Position numbers and translations under genes: made by a program. A stretch of 64,000 nucleotides of DNA from Croceicoccus gelatinilyticus (lineage in GTDB: Bacteria; Pseudomonadota; Alphaproteobacteria; Sphingomonadales; Sphingomonadaceae): NCBI RefSeq assembly GCF_018398395.1, contig NZ_JAHCBF010000005.1, positions 186,001-250,000 of the forward strand, given 5' to 3'. Below the pieces are notes generated by a model that worked only from the letters and a program-made list of their open reading frames with translations, did not search any database and had not been told where the DNA came from. Positions 52,074 through 61,005 of the stretch are shown here, in pieces. How positions within the stretch are numbered: the stretch's first letter is position 1; each line of letters begins with the position of its first letter.

Positions 52074-53435
52074 TTAGCGCCAGGCGGTAATCTTGCCCTT
52101 GTCGTCCAGCACGTAGAGCGTGTTGTTCGCAACGACCGGCGCAAGGCTGATCGACTCGTCCAGATCGGCAAAGGGGCTTGCCTGCCCGCTTGCCACGTCC
52201 ACCGAATAGACGTCGCCATTGGTATTTGTGAGCCACAGGCGATCACCGGCAAGGACCGGGCCCGACCAGTAAAGCTCGCCCTTTTCGTCTTCGACGTTCC
52301 GGTACTGCGGAAGTTCCGAAATCCAGCGCACCTTGCCCGACGACCGCGCAATGGCGAGCACCTTGGCATCGTCGGTGAGGACGAAGATCCAGTTGCCGCC
52401 GACCGCGGGGGTCGAGATGCCGGCAAGGTTCAGTTCCCAGATCCGCTGGCCGGTCACGAGTTCGTAGGCAGCCATGCGGCCGCCCTGACCCAGTGCATAG
52501 ACCGCGCCGGAATCGATGATCGGATCGGCGTCGACGTCAGTCAGCGTGCCGACCGAGGTTGAGATGCTGGTGCGCGCGAGGGCATCGGCCCACAGGTTGC
52601 GACCGTTTTCATAGCGGTAGGCGATCAGTTCGCCCGAACTGAAGCCCGCGATCACGGTGCCCTGCCCTGCGGCAGGAGCAGCCACGCCGAACACGCCCGA
52701 CTGGCCAGTCGAACCCGCCTCGGTCCACTGCGTCGCGCCCGTGGCGATATCAAGCGAGATGACCTGGTTGTCCTGCGTCATCACGTAGAGCGCGCCGAAC
52801 GCGATCGTCGGCGAACCGCGCAGGGGGCTGGCAAGCTGGATGCGCCAGATTTCCGAACCCGTTTCAGCGTCCAGTGCCGCGACTTCGCCAACGCCGGTCG
52901 TCACATAGACCTTGCCCGCGTCATAGCTGGCGCCGCCGCCATAGACCGACGACGAACCGTCGCCCTTCACTTCGAACGAACGAGTCCAGGCCTTGCCGCC
53001 CGTCTGCGCGTCGAATGCGTGCAGGATACCGTCGGTGTCGTAGGCGAAAAGGCGGCCGCCACCGATGACCGGGGCTGCGGCAAGGCGCTGCTTAGCGGTC
53101 GAACCGGCGATCGATGCCGTCCACGCACGCACCGGGCTGCCGGCGAGCGAAAGATGGCCGTAGCTTTTCGAAGCCGAACCGCCGGCCTGCGCCCATTCGG
53201 CGTTGACCTGCTGCGCGGGCAGCGTGACGGGCGTGCTGGCCAGCGCCGGATCGACTTTCGCACCGCTTTCGATGCGCGAGAGGATCGGAACGCGTTCGCC
53301 CAGCGTCGGGGTCTTTTCCGGACCGTCGCCCTTGAACGCGCCGCAACCGGCCAAAGTGGCCGCAGCGGCAGTGGCAAGCGCGGCAGTGCGCAGGAATTTG
53401 CCCTGCGAGACCCGATCATGCTTCATCAGTTTCAT
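52074..53435 (-). CDS. bamB: outer membrane protein assembly factor BamB
   Basis: 453 residues. A lipobox (TLAGCGAF) makes it a lipoprotein; the rest is a beta-propeller of PQQ-like repeats (VGGGRLFAYDTDGILHAFDAQTGG-type strands with A-x-D-x-x-T-G turns). BamB helps BamA insert barrels into the outer membrane. It begins five bases after the YfgM-like gene, a widely conserved order. The GTPase gene der, often next, does not follow; gshA converges instead. Confidence 0.92.
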   Translation of the reverse strand: MKLMKHDRVSQGKFLRTAALATAAAATLAGCGAFKGDGPEKTPTLGERVPILSRIESGAKVDPALASTPVTLPAQQVNAEWAQAGGSASKSYGHLSLAGSPVRAWTASIAGSTAKQRLAAAPVIGGGRLFAYDTDGILHAFDAQTGGKAWTRSFEVKGDGSSSVYGGGASYDAGKVYVTTGVGEVAALDAETGSEIWRIQLASPLRGSPTIAFGALYVMTQDNQVISLDIATGATQWTEAGSTGQSGVFGVAAPAAGQGTVIAGFSSGELIAYRYENGRNLWADALARTSISTSVGTLTDVDADPIIDSGAVYALGQGGRMAAYELVTGQRIWELNLAGISTPAVGGNWIFVLTDDAKVLAIARSSGKVRWISELPQYRNVEDEKGELYWSGPVLAGDRLWLTNTNGDVYSVDVASGQASPFADLDESISLAPVVANNTLYVLDDKGKITAWR

Positions 53436-53440
53436 GCTCC

Positions 53441-54241
53441 CTATTGCCCCGCCTGCTGGCGCTGTGCTGCGGCGCGGGCTGCGCTGTTGCGCTCAATCTG
53501 TTCCATCACTTCGTCGACGTCGTCGACCGCATCGGTCCCGACGAGACCCGCGATCTGGCGGGCACGCGCGCGAAGCGCCTGCGGCGCGGTTTCATCGCGC
53601 GAGATTTCGGCAAACAGGGGACCGGCCAGTTCCGGCTTGCCCTGTTCGATATAGGCCATGCCGACCATTTCGGCGGCGCTGGGGAAGAACGGTTCGCCCG
53701 GAACGGCCAGCGGCTTCAGCTTGGCAACGACGTCGGCCGGCTCCATCTCGTCATACTGGAGCGAGACGAGGCGAAGCGTGGCAAGATCGCGCATCGGCGC
53801 GGGCGCGTCGGCATCGGCGCTGACTTCGCCGAACAGCTTGGCCGCAGTCTCGGTCTCACCGCGCTGCTGGGCAACGCCAGCTTCGAGCAGCTTGGCCTGA
53901 ACGGCAAAGCCCGCGATTTCGCTGTCTTTCAGCGGTGCCACCTTTTCGAGTGCGGCATCGGGCTGGTTCGCCTCAAGCCTGTCGATGCCCAGCGTCATGG
54001 CAACGGCGGCTTCTTCTGCCTTGGCAGTCTGCTCTGCGTCCCACCACAAGTAACCACCCAGCCCGGCAAGGCCGAGCACGACGACAATCGCAAGCGGAAT
54101 GCCGAAACGCTTGGCAGCGGTTGCCATCTGGTCCTGCCGGACAGCGTCATCGACCTCGCGCATGAAGACATCGTTGCGCGCGTCTTCGCGTTCGGCTGCC
54201 TTTTCGAGATCGGTTTTCGGTGATTTAGGGCGAAGCGCCAA
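53441..54241 (-). CDS. YfgM-like tetratricopeptide membrane protein
   Basis: 266 residues from a TTG at 54241 (LALRPKSPKTDLEKAAERED), preceded by AAAGG nine bases away. A basic, acidic-mixed cytoplasmic part leads to one membrane helix (IPLAIVVVLGLAGLGGYLWW, near residue 85) and a periplasmic TPR-like helical region. It resembles YfgM, which works with the SecYEG translocon and PpiD. An in-frame ATG 37 codons upstream gives a longer form with low-complexity basic sequence, which I consider less likely. Confidence 0.8.
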   Translation of the reverse strand: MALRPKSPKTDLEKAAEREDARNDVFMREVDDAVRQDQMATAAKRFGIPLAIVVVLGLAGLGGYLWWDAEQTAKAEEAAVAMTLGIDRLEANQPDAALEKVAPLKDSEIAGFAVQAKLLEAGVAQQRGETETAAKLFGEVSADADAPAPMRDLATLRLVSLQYDEMEPADVVAKLKPLAVPGEPFFPSAAEMVGMAYIEQGKPELAGPLFAEISRDETAPQALRARARQIAGLVGTDAVDDVDEVMEQIERNSAARAAAQRQQAGQ

Positions 54242-54388
54242 GTCCAGTGCCTTTCGGGCTTTGATATATTCGAACGCGTGCGGTTTAGGGGCGGGAAAGC
54301 GCCTTTTCAACGGCAAAGCCAGCCTTCGTGCACCGGCATCCCCCGTCATCAAGCAGCAGGCGGGTGAACGGCGGCTGAAACCGGTGGG

Positions 54389-55489
54389 TCAACGGTCCTG
54401 CAAAGACATCAGGCCAAGCACTTGTGCCAGGGCCGAAAGATGCGGCGCAGGGTCGTTGTGCCGGTCGGCAAAGGCGGCGTTCGCCTTGCCGGAACGGGTC
54501 AGCAAGCCATCATCCTGCGCAAGCTCGTAAAGTCGCGACGCCAGGTCTGCACCGGGACTGATCCGCATGGACCGGCTTTCTTCCGGCAGCAGTTCGCCCA
54601 GACCGTCGGGCGCCAAGGCAATCACCGGAACGCCAGCCGCCATCAGGGCGGGCATGTCGGACGGGATATGCCCATCGCTGCCATCCAGCAGCGCAAGATC
54701 GAACAGCGCCGCAACCGCGCCCGGCCCGTGGAACCGGTCCGTCACGTGCAGCCTGTCGACAATGTCTTTTGCATCGAATGCGGCGCGCACGTGGTTCGTT
54801 TCTTCTGCAGAGCCGAAGACGACCATGTGCCACGCATTGTCCATCTCGATCATGGCCGAGACGATCTGGTCCAGATAGGCGATCGCATCGGCGGCGCACA
54901 GGCCCAGCCATTTCTCCCCATCGCGCTTCATCAGGCGCGGAATGTTCGCCCCGCCCTTGGGCTTCGGAAAAACCGGGGGAAGGATGCGGATCCGCTGCCC
55001 GGGCACGTTCCAATCCGCCGTCACCGAACGGGCCGCAGCCTCGGTCGGGACGATCACCAGCGGCGTGCGGGCCAGCCCCAGCCGGTGGCGAAAACGCGTC
55101 CACCAGCCCTTCGGCACTTCACCTACGCGGTGGTAATAGTGAACCAGCGGCGGCAGATTCAGCGCCTGGCCGAACAGGGTATGCCCCATCGCGGCGGGAA
55201 AGGCGCGGTCGCCGTGCGTGATGACGAGTTCGTAATTGCGCATTACGCGCGCCATGCGGTTCATCGGCCCCGGTCCCGCACGCTCTTGCAGCCGCGGAAA
55301 TTCGGGGCGATAAAGCTGAAGCACCGAGGCGGTGGAATCGTCCGTATGCGGCCCGTGGTTTTCGACGTTGATCGGCATCGCCTTGACGAGCGTACCCGTC
55401 CACGGTGCCTTCACAAGGTCGATCCCCACATGGAGCACCTTGCGTACGCGGTGCACCTTGATCTTCTTTACGGTCTTCTTCGCAGCCAT
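54389..55489 (-). CDS. GT-B type glycosyltransferase
   Basis: 366 residues. A basic N-terminus (KKTVKKIKVHRVRK) precedes a two-domain GT-B layout. The C-terminal half has RILPPVFPKPKGG, WLGLCAADAIAYLDQIV, and DGSDGHIPSDMPALMAAGVPVIA, resembling the donor-binding region of GT4-like enzymes, although the usual E-x7-E motif is not obvious. Donor and acceptor are unknown. It lies 13 bases after the hydrolase gene and 147 bases before the YfgM-like gene on the same strand. Confidence 0.72.
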   Translation of the reverse strand: MAAKKTVKKIKVHRVRKVLHVGIDLVKAPWTGTLVKAMPINVENHGPHTDDSTASVLQLYRPEFPRLQERAGPGPMNRMARVMRNYELVITHGDRAFPAAMGHTLFGQALNLPPLVHYYHRVGEVPKGWWTRFRHRLGLARTPLVIVPTEAAARSVTADWNVPGQRIRILPPVFPKPKGGANIPRLMKRDGEKWLGLCAADAIAYLDQIVSAMIEMDNAWHMVVFGSAEETNHVRAAFDAKDIVDRLHVTDRFHGPGAVAALFDLALLDGSDGHIPSDMPALMAAGVPVIALAPDGLGELLPEESRSMRISPGADLASRLYELAQDDGLLTRSGKANAAFADRHNDPAPHLSALAQVLGLMSLQDR

Positions 55490-55502
55490 CTGCGCCGCTT
55501 AC

Positions 55503-56426
55503 CTAGCCTTCGGCGTCAGGGCCAGCCTTGATCGCAAGTGGCAGCCGTTCGTCGAACAGCCGGTCGATCGCTTCCACCGCGACAGGCTCCGACAGAATCG
55601 GCAAGTGCCCCACGCGCGGAACGGTGACCAGTTCAACGCCATCAAAGCGCGAGACCATGTCGCGCGCGGTCGCGCCGGTCAGGATATCGGAATGCTCGCC
55701 CCTGAGCACGAGAACCGGCTTGCCCTTCAGCGCATCAAACCCGGTCCAGATATCGGTCTCGGCCGCATCGGCCAGTCCCTGCTGGAACGTCTCTGCGACC
55801 CGCATGTCGTAATCGAAGGTGATGCGTCCGTTATTGCCCAGCTCCATCGCCCGCTTCGCTTCGGCCAGCCAGTCTTCCAGCTTCCAGTCGGGATAGGTGT
55901 CCTGATGGGTTTCCTGCAGCGCGCGGGCGGCGTGCATCCACGTGGGATAGCTGCGCCCTTGTCCGACGTAATCTGCAATGCGTTCAAGCCCGGCCTGACC
56001 GATCACCGGGCCGATGTCGTTCAGAACAACCGCCGCAATGCGTTGAGGCTCCAGCAGGGCCATGATCATCGTGACCATACCGCCCAGCGAACTTCCGATG
56101 AAAACCGCGCGTTCCAATCCGGCTAAAACGAACAGGCGCTGCAGGTCCTGCGCATATTGCAGCGGGGTGTAGGTCGAGGCGACCTTGGCATATTCGCTGT
56201 CGCCCCGCCCACGCAGGTCCACAGCGATGACCCGCCGGTCATGCGCGAGATGCAGCGCAAGATCGTGGAAATCGCGCGCATTGCGGCTCAGCCCCGGAAT
56301 GCACAGCGCCGGAATGGCCGTGCCGCCCTCCGGCCCTGCATAGTCGCGGTAATGCAGTTCGAGCCCGTCCTCGCTGCGCCAGAAGGAATCGCGCCACGCC
56401 TTTGCGGCGGCCTTTTCACCAGTCAT
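55503..56426 (-). CDS. alpha/beta fold hydrolase
   Basis: 307 residues. The oxyanion segment ALCIPGLSRNARDF, nucleophile elbow GSSLGGM, acid region VLVLRGEHSDIL and His in PRVGHLPILSEP form a complete catalytic set. It belongs to the large family of small-molecule esterases and related enzymes; no specific substrate can be given. There is no good ribosome-binding site before the ATG at 56426. It is divergent from selO. Confidence 0.9.
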   Translation of the reverse strand: MTGEKAAAKAWRDSFWRSEDGLELHYRDYAGPEGGTAIPALCIPGLSRNARDFHDLALHLAHDRRVIAVDLRGRGDSEYAKVASTYTPLQYAQDLQRLFVLAGLERAVFIGSSLGGMVTMIMALLEPQRIAAVVLNDIGPVIGQAGLERIADYVGQGRSYPTWMHAARALQETHQDTYPDWKLEDWLAEAKRAMELGNNGRITFDYDMRVAETFQQGLADAAETDIWTGFDALKGKPVLVLRGEHSDILTGATARDMVSRFDGVELVTVPRVGHLPILSEPVAVEAIDRLFDERLPLAIKAGPDAEG

Positions 56427-56511
56427 TCGTGCAAAGCGCCCCTGCTGCTCGTTTCGGGTCTATGTCCCGACACGCCTTGCAGACCGGTCGGACGGCCCCC
56501 ACTATCGCGAC

Positions 56512-57921
56512 ATGGCAAGCGAACCGCAAGCATCCCGCTATCGTCCCGACACACAGATCACGCGGATTGCCGACTGGATCGCCGACCCGGTGGACGCCGC
56601 CGACTTTCCCGAGACCACGCTGCGCTTCCGCAACGACCGGTGGGACAAGGCGGTCGGGCTGGATACGTTGAGCGACGACGACTGGCTGCGCCACTTCGGC
56701 CGCTTCGAAGCCCTGCCCGACAACCTGCCCCGTCCGCTGGCGATGCGGTATCACGGGCACCAGTTCCGCAACTACAATCCCGACATCGGCGACGGGCGCG
56801 GGTTCCTTTTCGCCCAGATGCGCGACGGTGGGGCCCGGCTGCTTGACCTTGGTACCAAGGGTTCGGGGCAGACTCCCTACAGCCGCTTTGGCGACGGGCG
56901 GCTGACGCTGCGCGGCGCAGTGCGTGAGATCCTGGCGACCGAGATGCTGGAAGCGCTGGGCGCGAATACGTCCAAGACGTTCTCGGTGATCGAGACCGGT
57001 GAGAACCTGCAGCGGCACGACGAACCTTCGCCGACGCGCTCCGCCGTCATGGTGCGCCTCAGCCATGGCCACGTCCGTATCGGCAGTTTCCAGCGGCTGT
57101 CCGCTTTGGGCGAGAATGACCACCTGGCCGATCTGGTCGACTATGCGCTCGACCTCTATCCCGGCCCGCCGCCGCCCGAGGACGCGCCGGAACGAGATTT
57201 GCCGCCGGTCCGGCTCGCGCACCTCGTGGTCGAGCGGATGGCCGACCTTGCCGCGTCCTACGTTACCGCCGGGTTCGTCCACGGCGTGCTCAACACCGAC
57301 AACATGAACGTGTCGGGCGAAAGCTTCGACTATGGCCCGTGGCGCTGGCTACCGAAGTGGGACCCGACTTTCACTGCCGCCTATTTCGACCATTCCGGCC
57401 TCTATGCATTCGGCAGACAGGCCGAGGCGATGCACTGGAACGCGGCGCAATTCTGCATCGCACTGCGCCCGATCTGCGAAGCGCCGCCGCTTGTCGCCGC
57501 GCTGGAGCGGTTTCCTGAGGTGTTTACCGCCCACGTCGCGCGCCGCTTCGCATGGCGGCTGGGTGCGCCCGAAGCGACGCCGGAACAGGCCGCGCTGCTG
57601 GTCCAGGCCGGCGAGGCTGCGCTGACTGGTAGCGGGATGCAGCCCGACGCCTTCTTCTTCGCCGCGCGCAGCGATCGCCTGCCCGAAGGCGCGGAGATGG
57701 ACGCATTCCGCGCGGCGCTCAACGATGGGCCCCGCGTAGCTGATACGCATGCATACTGGTCGGACGAGGCGCCGCAGTCGCTACTGATCGAGGAAGTCGA
57801 GGAGATCCTCAACGCGGTCGATCTCGAAAACGACTGGGCGGTGCTCGACGCCAAGGTCGCGGCGCTGCGCCGCATGGGCGAAGCGCATGGCCCCGCACCC
57901 AAGCCTGCCGCGCAGCCCTAG
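56512..57921 (+). CDS. selO: SelO family protein adenylyltransferase (YdiU)
   Basis: 469 residues. SelO is a pseudokinase-fold enzyme that transfers AMP to Ser, Thr or Tyr of proteins, linked to redox balance. Seen are LRFRNDRWDKAVG-like N-terminus, LAMRYHGHQFRNYNPDIGDGR, LLDLGTKGSGQTPYSRFGDG (nucleotide site), and GFVHGVLNTDNMNVSGESFD with the DYGPW metal motif. The protein is near the usual bacterial length and lacks a selenocysteine site. It stands alone, with astD 94 bases downstream. Confidence 0.94.
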   Translation: MASEPQASRYRPDTQITRIADWIADPVDAADFPETTLRFRNDRWDKAVGLDTLSDDDWLRHFGRFEALPDNLPRPLAMRYHGHQFRNYNPDIGDGRGFLFAQMRDGGARLLDLGTKGSGQTPYSRFGDGRLTLRGAVREILATEMLEALGANTSKTFSVIETGENLQRHDEPSPTRSAVMVRLSHGHVRIGSFQRLSALGENDHLADLVDYALDLYPGPPPPEDAPERDLPPVRLAHLVVERMADLAASYVTAGFVHGVLNTDNMNVSGESFDYGPWRWLPKWDPTFTAAYFDHSGLYAFGRQAEAMHWNAAQFCIALRPICEAPPLVAALERFPEVFTAHVARRFAWRLGAPEATPEQAALLVQAGEAALTGSGMQPDAFFFAARSDRLPEGAEMDAFRAALNDGPRVADTHAYWSDEAPQSLLIEEVEEILNAVDLENDWAVLDAKVAALRRMGEAHGPAPKPAAQP

Positions 57922-58015
57922 AGGTGGTTTCAATTGCAACCACGAAGCCCTAGATGGGGCGCACGATATTCATGCATGGCCGTGCCAAACGGCCAGTGAC
58001 AGGAGGATGACCCCC

Positions 58016-59413
58016 GTGACCCTGATTTCCACCGAACCGGCTACCGGCGCCGAACTCTGGCGCGGTGAACATGGGGACGCTGCTGCCGCCATTGGCCGCG
58101 CAAAGGCCGCCTTCCCCGCCTGGGCCGCACGCCCGCTGGCAGAGCGCAAGGCCCTGCTCGAGGCATTTGCAGAGGAAGTGAAGAAGGACGCCGACGCCTT
58201 TGCCGAACTGATCGCGCGTGAAACCGGCAAGCCGCTCTGGGAAGCGAAGACCGAAGTCGCCGCCGTTGCCGCCAAGGTCGCGATCTCCGTCCGAGCGCAC
58301 GAAGAACGCACGGGCGAACGGATCGACGATGCGCCCGGTGGCCGGTCCGCCCTGCGCCACAAGCCGCATGGTGTGATGGCGGTGCTTGGCCCCTACAACT
58401 TCCCCGCGCACCTGCCGAACGGCCACATGGTCCCTGCGCTGCTGGCGGGCAACGTCTGCGTGTTCAAGCCGTCGGAGAAGACACCTGCGGTGGGCGAATA
58501 CCTCGTGAAGCTCTACCACCGCGCGGGCGTCCCCGAAGATGTCGTGCAGTGCGTTGTCGGCGCCGCCGACGTGGGCCGCACGCTGACCAGCGACACGCGC
58601 GTCGACGGCGTGCTTTTCACCGGCTCGTCTAACACCGGCATCGCCATCGGAAAGGCGCTGGCAGAGCGCCCCGGCGTGATTTGCGCGCTGGAAATGGGCG
58701 GCAACAACCCGCTCGTCATCTGGGATACCGACAAGCTGGCAGAGGCTGCGACGATCATCGTGCAATCGGCCTACACGACCGCCGGCCAGCGCTGCACCGC
58801 CGCGCGCCGCCTTATCGTGAAGGACAGCATGGCCGACGCGCTGCTGGCCGAACTGCTCCCGCTGGTCGACCGCATCCGCGTCGGCGCGCCGTTCGACGAT
58901 CCTCAGCCCTACATGGGTCCGGTAATCGACAACGACGCGGCTGACGGGTTGCAGCGCGGCTATGAACAGCTGGTCGAAATGGGCGCGAAGGTCCTGCGTC
59001 CGCTGGAACGGCCCGATCCGGCCCTGCCTCTGCTGACGCCCGCCATCCTCGATGTCACCGGCCTTGAAGGCGTGCCCGACCGTGAACTGTTCGGCCCTGT
59101 CCTGCAGATCGTGCGCGTGCCCGATTTCGGCGCGGCGATCGAGGCCGCGAACGACACCGCCTACGGCCTCTCGGCCTCGCTCGTCGGCGGGAGCGAAGAG
59201 GAATGGCAGCGGTTCTGGCGCGAAAGCCGCGCCGGCATCGTCAACCGCAACAAGCCGACCAACGGCGCATCGTCCGCCGCTCCCTTTGGTGGCACGGGGC
59301 TTTCGGGCAACCACCGCCCGGGCGCATTCTACGCGGCCGACTATTGCTCATACCCCGTCGCTTCTGCCGAAGGGGACGAGATCGAGGCCAGCATCGGTGT
59401 CGGCCTGAAGTAA
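58016..59413 (+). CDS. astD: succinylglutamate-semialdehyde dehydrogenase AstD
   Basis: 465 residues from a GTG at 58016, chosen because AGGAGG ends nine bases before it; the ATG at 58007 directly abuts that site. The aldehyde dehydrogenase core shows GPYNFPAHLPNGH, the Glu in ALEMGGNNPLVI, and the catalytic Cys in TTAGQRCTAARRL. AstD oxidises N-succinylglutamate semialdehyde in arginine (AST) catabolism; other ast genes are not in this window, so the assignment is by sequence. A terminator hairpin follows at 59431-59457. Confidence 0.9.
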   Translation: MTLISTEPATGAELWRGEHGDAAAAIGRAKAAFPAWAARPLAERKALLEAFAEEVKKDADAFAELIARETGKPLWEAKTEVAAVAAKVAISVRAHEERTGERIDDAPGGRSALRHKPHGVMAVLGPYNFPAHLPNGHMVPALLAGNVCVFKPSEKTPAVGEYLVKLYHRAGVPEDVVQCVVGAADVGRTLTSDTRVDGVLFTGSSNTGIAIGKALAERPGVICALEMGGNNPLVIWDTDKLAEAATIIVQSAYTTAGQRCTAARRLIVKDSMADALLAELLPLVDRIRVGAPFDDPQPYMGPVIDNDAADGLQRGYEQLVEMGAKVLRPLERPDPALPLLTPAILDVTGLEGVPDRELFGPVLQIVRVPDFGAAIEAANDTAYGLSASLVGGSEEEWQRFWRESRAGIVNRNKPTNGASSAAPFGGTGLSGNHRPGAFYAADYCSYPVASAEGDEIEASIGVGLK

Positions 59414-59430
59414 GGGCCAGAAACGCGAAA

Positions 59431-59457
59431 CGCCGCGCCGGTCACCCCGGCGCGGCG
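59431..59457. terminator. hairpin terminator between astD and the glycine-zipper gene
   Basis: CGCCGCGCCGG and CCGGCGCGGCG form a perfect 11-pair stem around a five-base loop, between convergent genes. On the plus strand a pyrimidine-rich TCCCTCTCTCTC follows; on the minus strand TTTCGCGTTTC follows. Probably bidirectional. Confidence 0.75.
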
Positions 59458-59484
59458 TCCCTCTCTCTCACTCATGCGAGCAAC

Positions 59485-59931
59485 CTAGCGGCAGCGCGAG
59501 TTGCCCTTGTCGATCTCGCGGCCCAGCAGGGCACCGCCCGCCGCACCAAGGATCGCGCCAAGCGTCTTGTCGCGGGCAACCTCGTTACCGATCAGGCCGC
59601 CAACCGCGCCGCCGATCAGCAGGCCGGTCGTGCCGTTGTCGCGCTTGCAGTAGTACCGGCCATCGTTGCCGCGCCACACGCGGGTGTTCCGCGTCACGCG
59701 ATCACCACGGTAATAGTCGCGGCTGCCGTAACGCTCACCCCGGCGGTCGTAGCGGTCGTAGCGATCGTATCGGTCATGACGATCACGCTTGTGCGCGGCG
59801 CTTTCGACTTCATAAGTCGACGCGACGGGGTGATCGAAGGCAGCAGCCTGCGCGGTAGGAACTGCGCCAACGGCCAGAGCAGGCGCGGCGGCGAGGATGA
59901 GTCCGGTGCGGAAAATAGGGGAACGGGACAT
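59485..59931 (-). CDS. secreted glycine-zipper (17-kDa antigen-like) protein
   Basis: 148 residues from the ATG at 59931 (GGAG upstream). A signal peptide is followed by a basic Arg/Asp/Tyr-rich region with near-repeats of D-R-Y (RHDRYDRYDRYDRRGERY), then a glycine-zipper hairpin (LLIGGAVGGLIGNEV, then LGAILGAAGGALLG) ending CR. Glycine zippers insert into or span envelope membranes. Function is unknown. The D-R-Y repeats come from a nine-base DNA repeat at 59744-59788. Confidence 0.82.
   Translation of the reverse strand: MSRSPIFRTGLILAAAPALAVGAVPTAQAAAFDHPVASTYEVESAAHKRDRHDRYDRYDRYDRRGERYGSRDYYRGDRVTRNTRVWRGNDGRYYCKRDNGTTGLLIGGAVGGLIGNEVARDKTLGAILGAAGGALLGREIDKGNSRCR
59744..59788. repeat. 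nine-base tandem repeat inside the glycine-zipper gene
   Basis: Five units of the form CGGTCGTAG lie head to tail; the first two are identical and the others diverge by a few bases. They encode the D-R-Y triplets on the minus strand. Because the unit is a multiple of three, length changes would keep the frame. Confidence 0.8.
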
Positions 59932-60081
59932 TGCGGGGTACTCCAAATTCAAATCTGTATCTTGATCGCCCATTCAGGAATAGAACCCCTAACCTGAACG
60001 CCAAGAAAACAGATCCCCTCGCCCCGTCGAATTGCAGACACGCCCTATCGGAGCCCCGATTTCGGGCCTAGGGCGCAGCGC

Positions 60082-60990
60082 GTGACTACCGAAAATGAAT
60101 CGCAGCCCAAACGCGGCCTGCCCTTTGCGCTGGGCGCTTACACCCTTTGGGGTCTGCTCCCGCTCTATCTCGTCTGGCTCAATCCGGTCGATCCGTACCG
60201 GCTCGTCGCATGGCGCGTGCTCTGGACGATCCCGATCTGCTTTGCCGCTCTCGCGCTGTTTCGCAATTTCGACAAGCTGAAGGCGGCCTTTGCCAATCGC
60301 CGAGCCATCGGGCTGCTGCTGGTGAGCGCGCTGCTGATTACGGTAAACTGGGTCGCCTATATCATCGCGGTACAGGCGGGTCAGTTCTATGCGGCCAGCC
60401 TCGGCTATTACATCAACCCGCTCGTTAACGTGCTGCTCGGCACGCTTTTCTTGGGCGAGAAACTTTCGAGGCTGCAGTGGCTAGCCGTCGCGGTCGCGGC
60501 GATGGGCATCGGCATCCTAGCCTTCGAGGCAGCGGGCACGCTCTACATCAGCCTTACGCTGGCGTTCTCGTTCGGGCTCTACGGCCTCGTGCGCAAACAG
60601 GTGAAGGTGGACGCCCTGCCCGGCCTTACGGTCGAAGTGCTACTGGTCGCGCCGCTCGCGCTCGTGGCATTGGCTGTCGTGCCGGAAGGGGCGGAAGATT
60701 TCGGGACGAGCGTTTCGATGTCGCTCCTCCTCATGGGCGCAGGCGTCATGACCGGCGTGCCGCTGCTGCTGTTTGCAACGGCGGCACGGCGCATGACCTA
60801 TTCGGCGCTGGGCTTCGTGCAGTTCCTCGCGCCGACGATGGTGTTCCTTTCGGGCCTGCTGATCTTCGGCCAGGAACTGGTGACGGCGCAGGCGATCTGC
60901 TTCGCCCTGATCTGGACGGCCGTCGCGCTGTTCTGCGCCGATATCGTGATGAAGGGGCGCAGGCGGCGGCTGCAGCCTGACCCCGTCTAG
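60082..60990 (+). CDS. rarD: EamA family transporter RarD
   Basis: 302 residues from a GTG at 60082, with ten hydrophobic segments. The first reads PFALGAYTLWGLLPLYLVWL and a later one AASLGYYINPLVNVLLGTLFL, typical of RarD, an EamA-type exporter named from chloramphenicol resistance but of unknown natural substrate. No clear ribosome-binding site is visible before the GTG. It is divergent from the glycine-zipper gene. Confidence 0.88.
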   Translation: MTTENESQPKRGLPFALGAYTLWGLLPLYLVWLNPVDPYRLVAWRVLWTIPICFAALALFRNFDKLKAAFANRRAIGLLLVSALLITVNWVAYIIAVQAGQFYAASLGYYINPLVNVLLGTLFLGEKLSRLQWLAVAVAAMGIGILAFEAAGTLYISLTLAFSFGLYGLVRKQVKVDALPGLTVEVLLVAPLALVALAVVPEGAEDFGTSVSMSLLLMGAGVMTGVPLLLFATAARRMTYSALGFVQFLAPTMVFLSGLLIFGQELVTAQAICFALIWTAVALFCADIVMKGRRRRLQPDPV

Positions 60991-61005
60991 ATCAGGCCCG
61001 TCCGG

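Noticed and set aside
57887-58015. Upstream extension of astD
   Set aside because: The extra residues do not resemble aldehyde dehydrogenases, and AGGAGG is correctly spaced only for the GTG at 58016.
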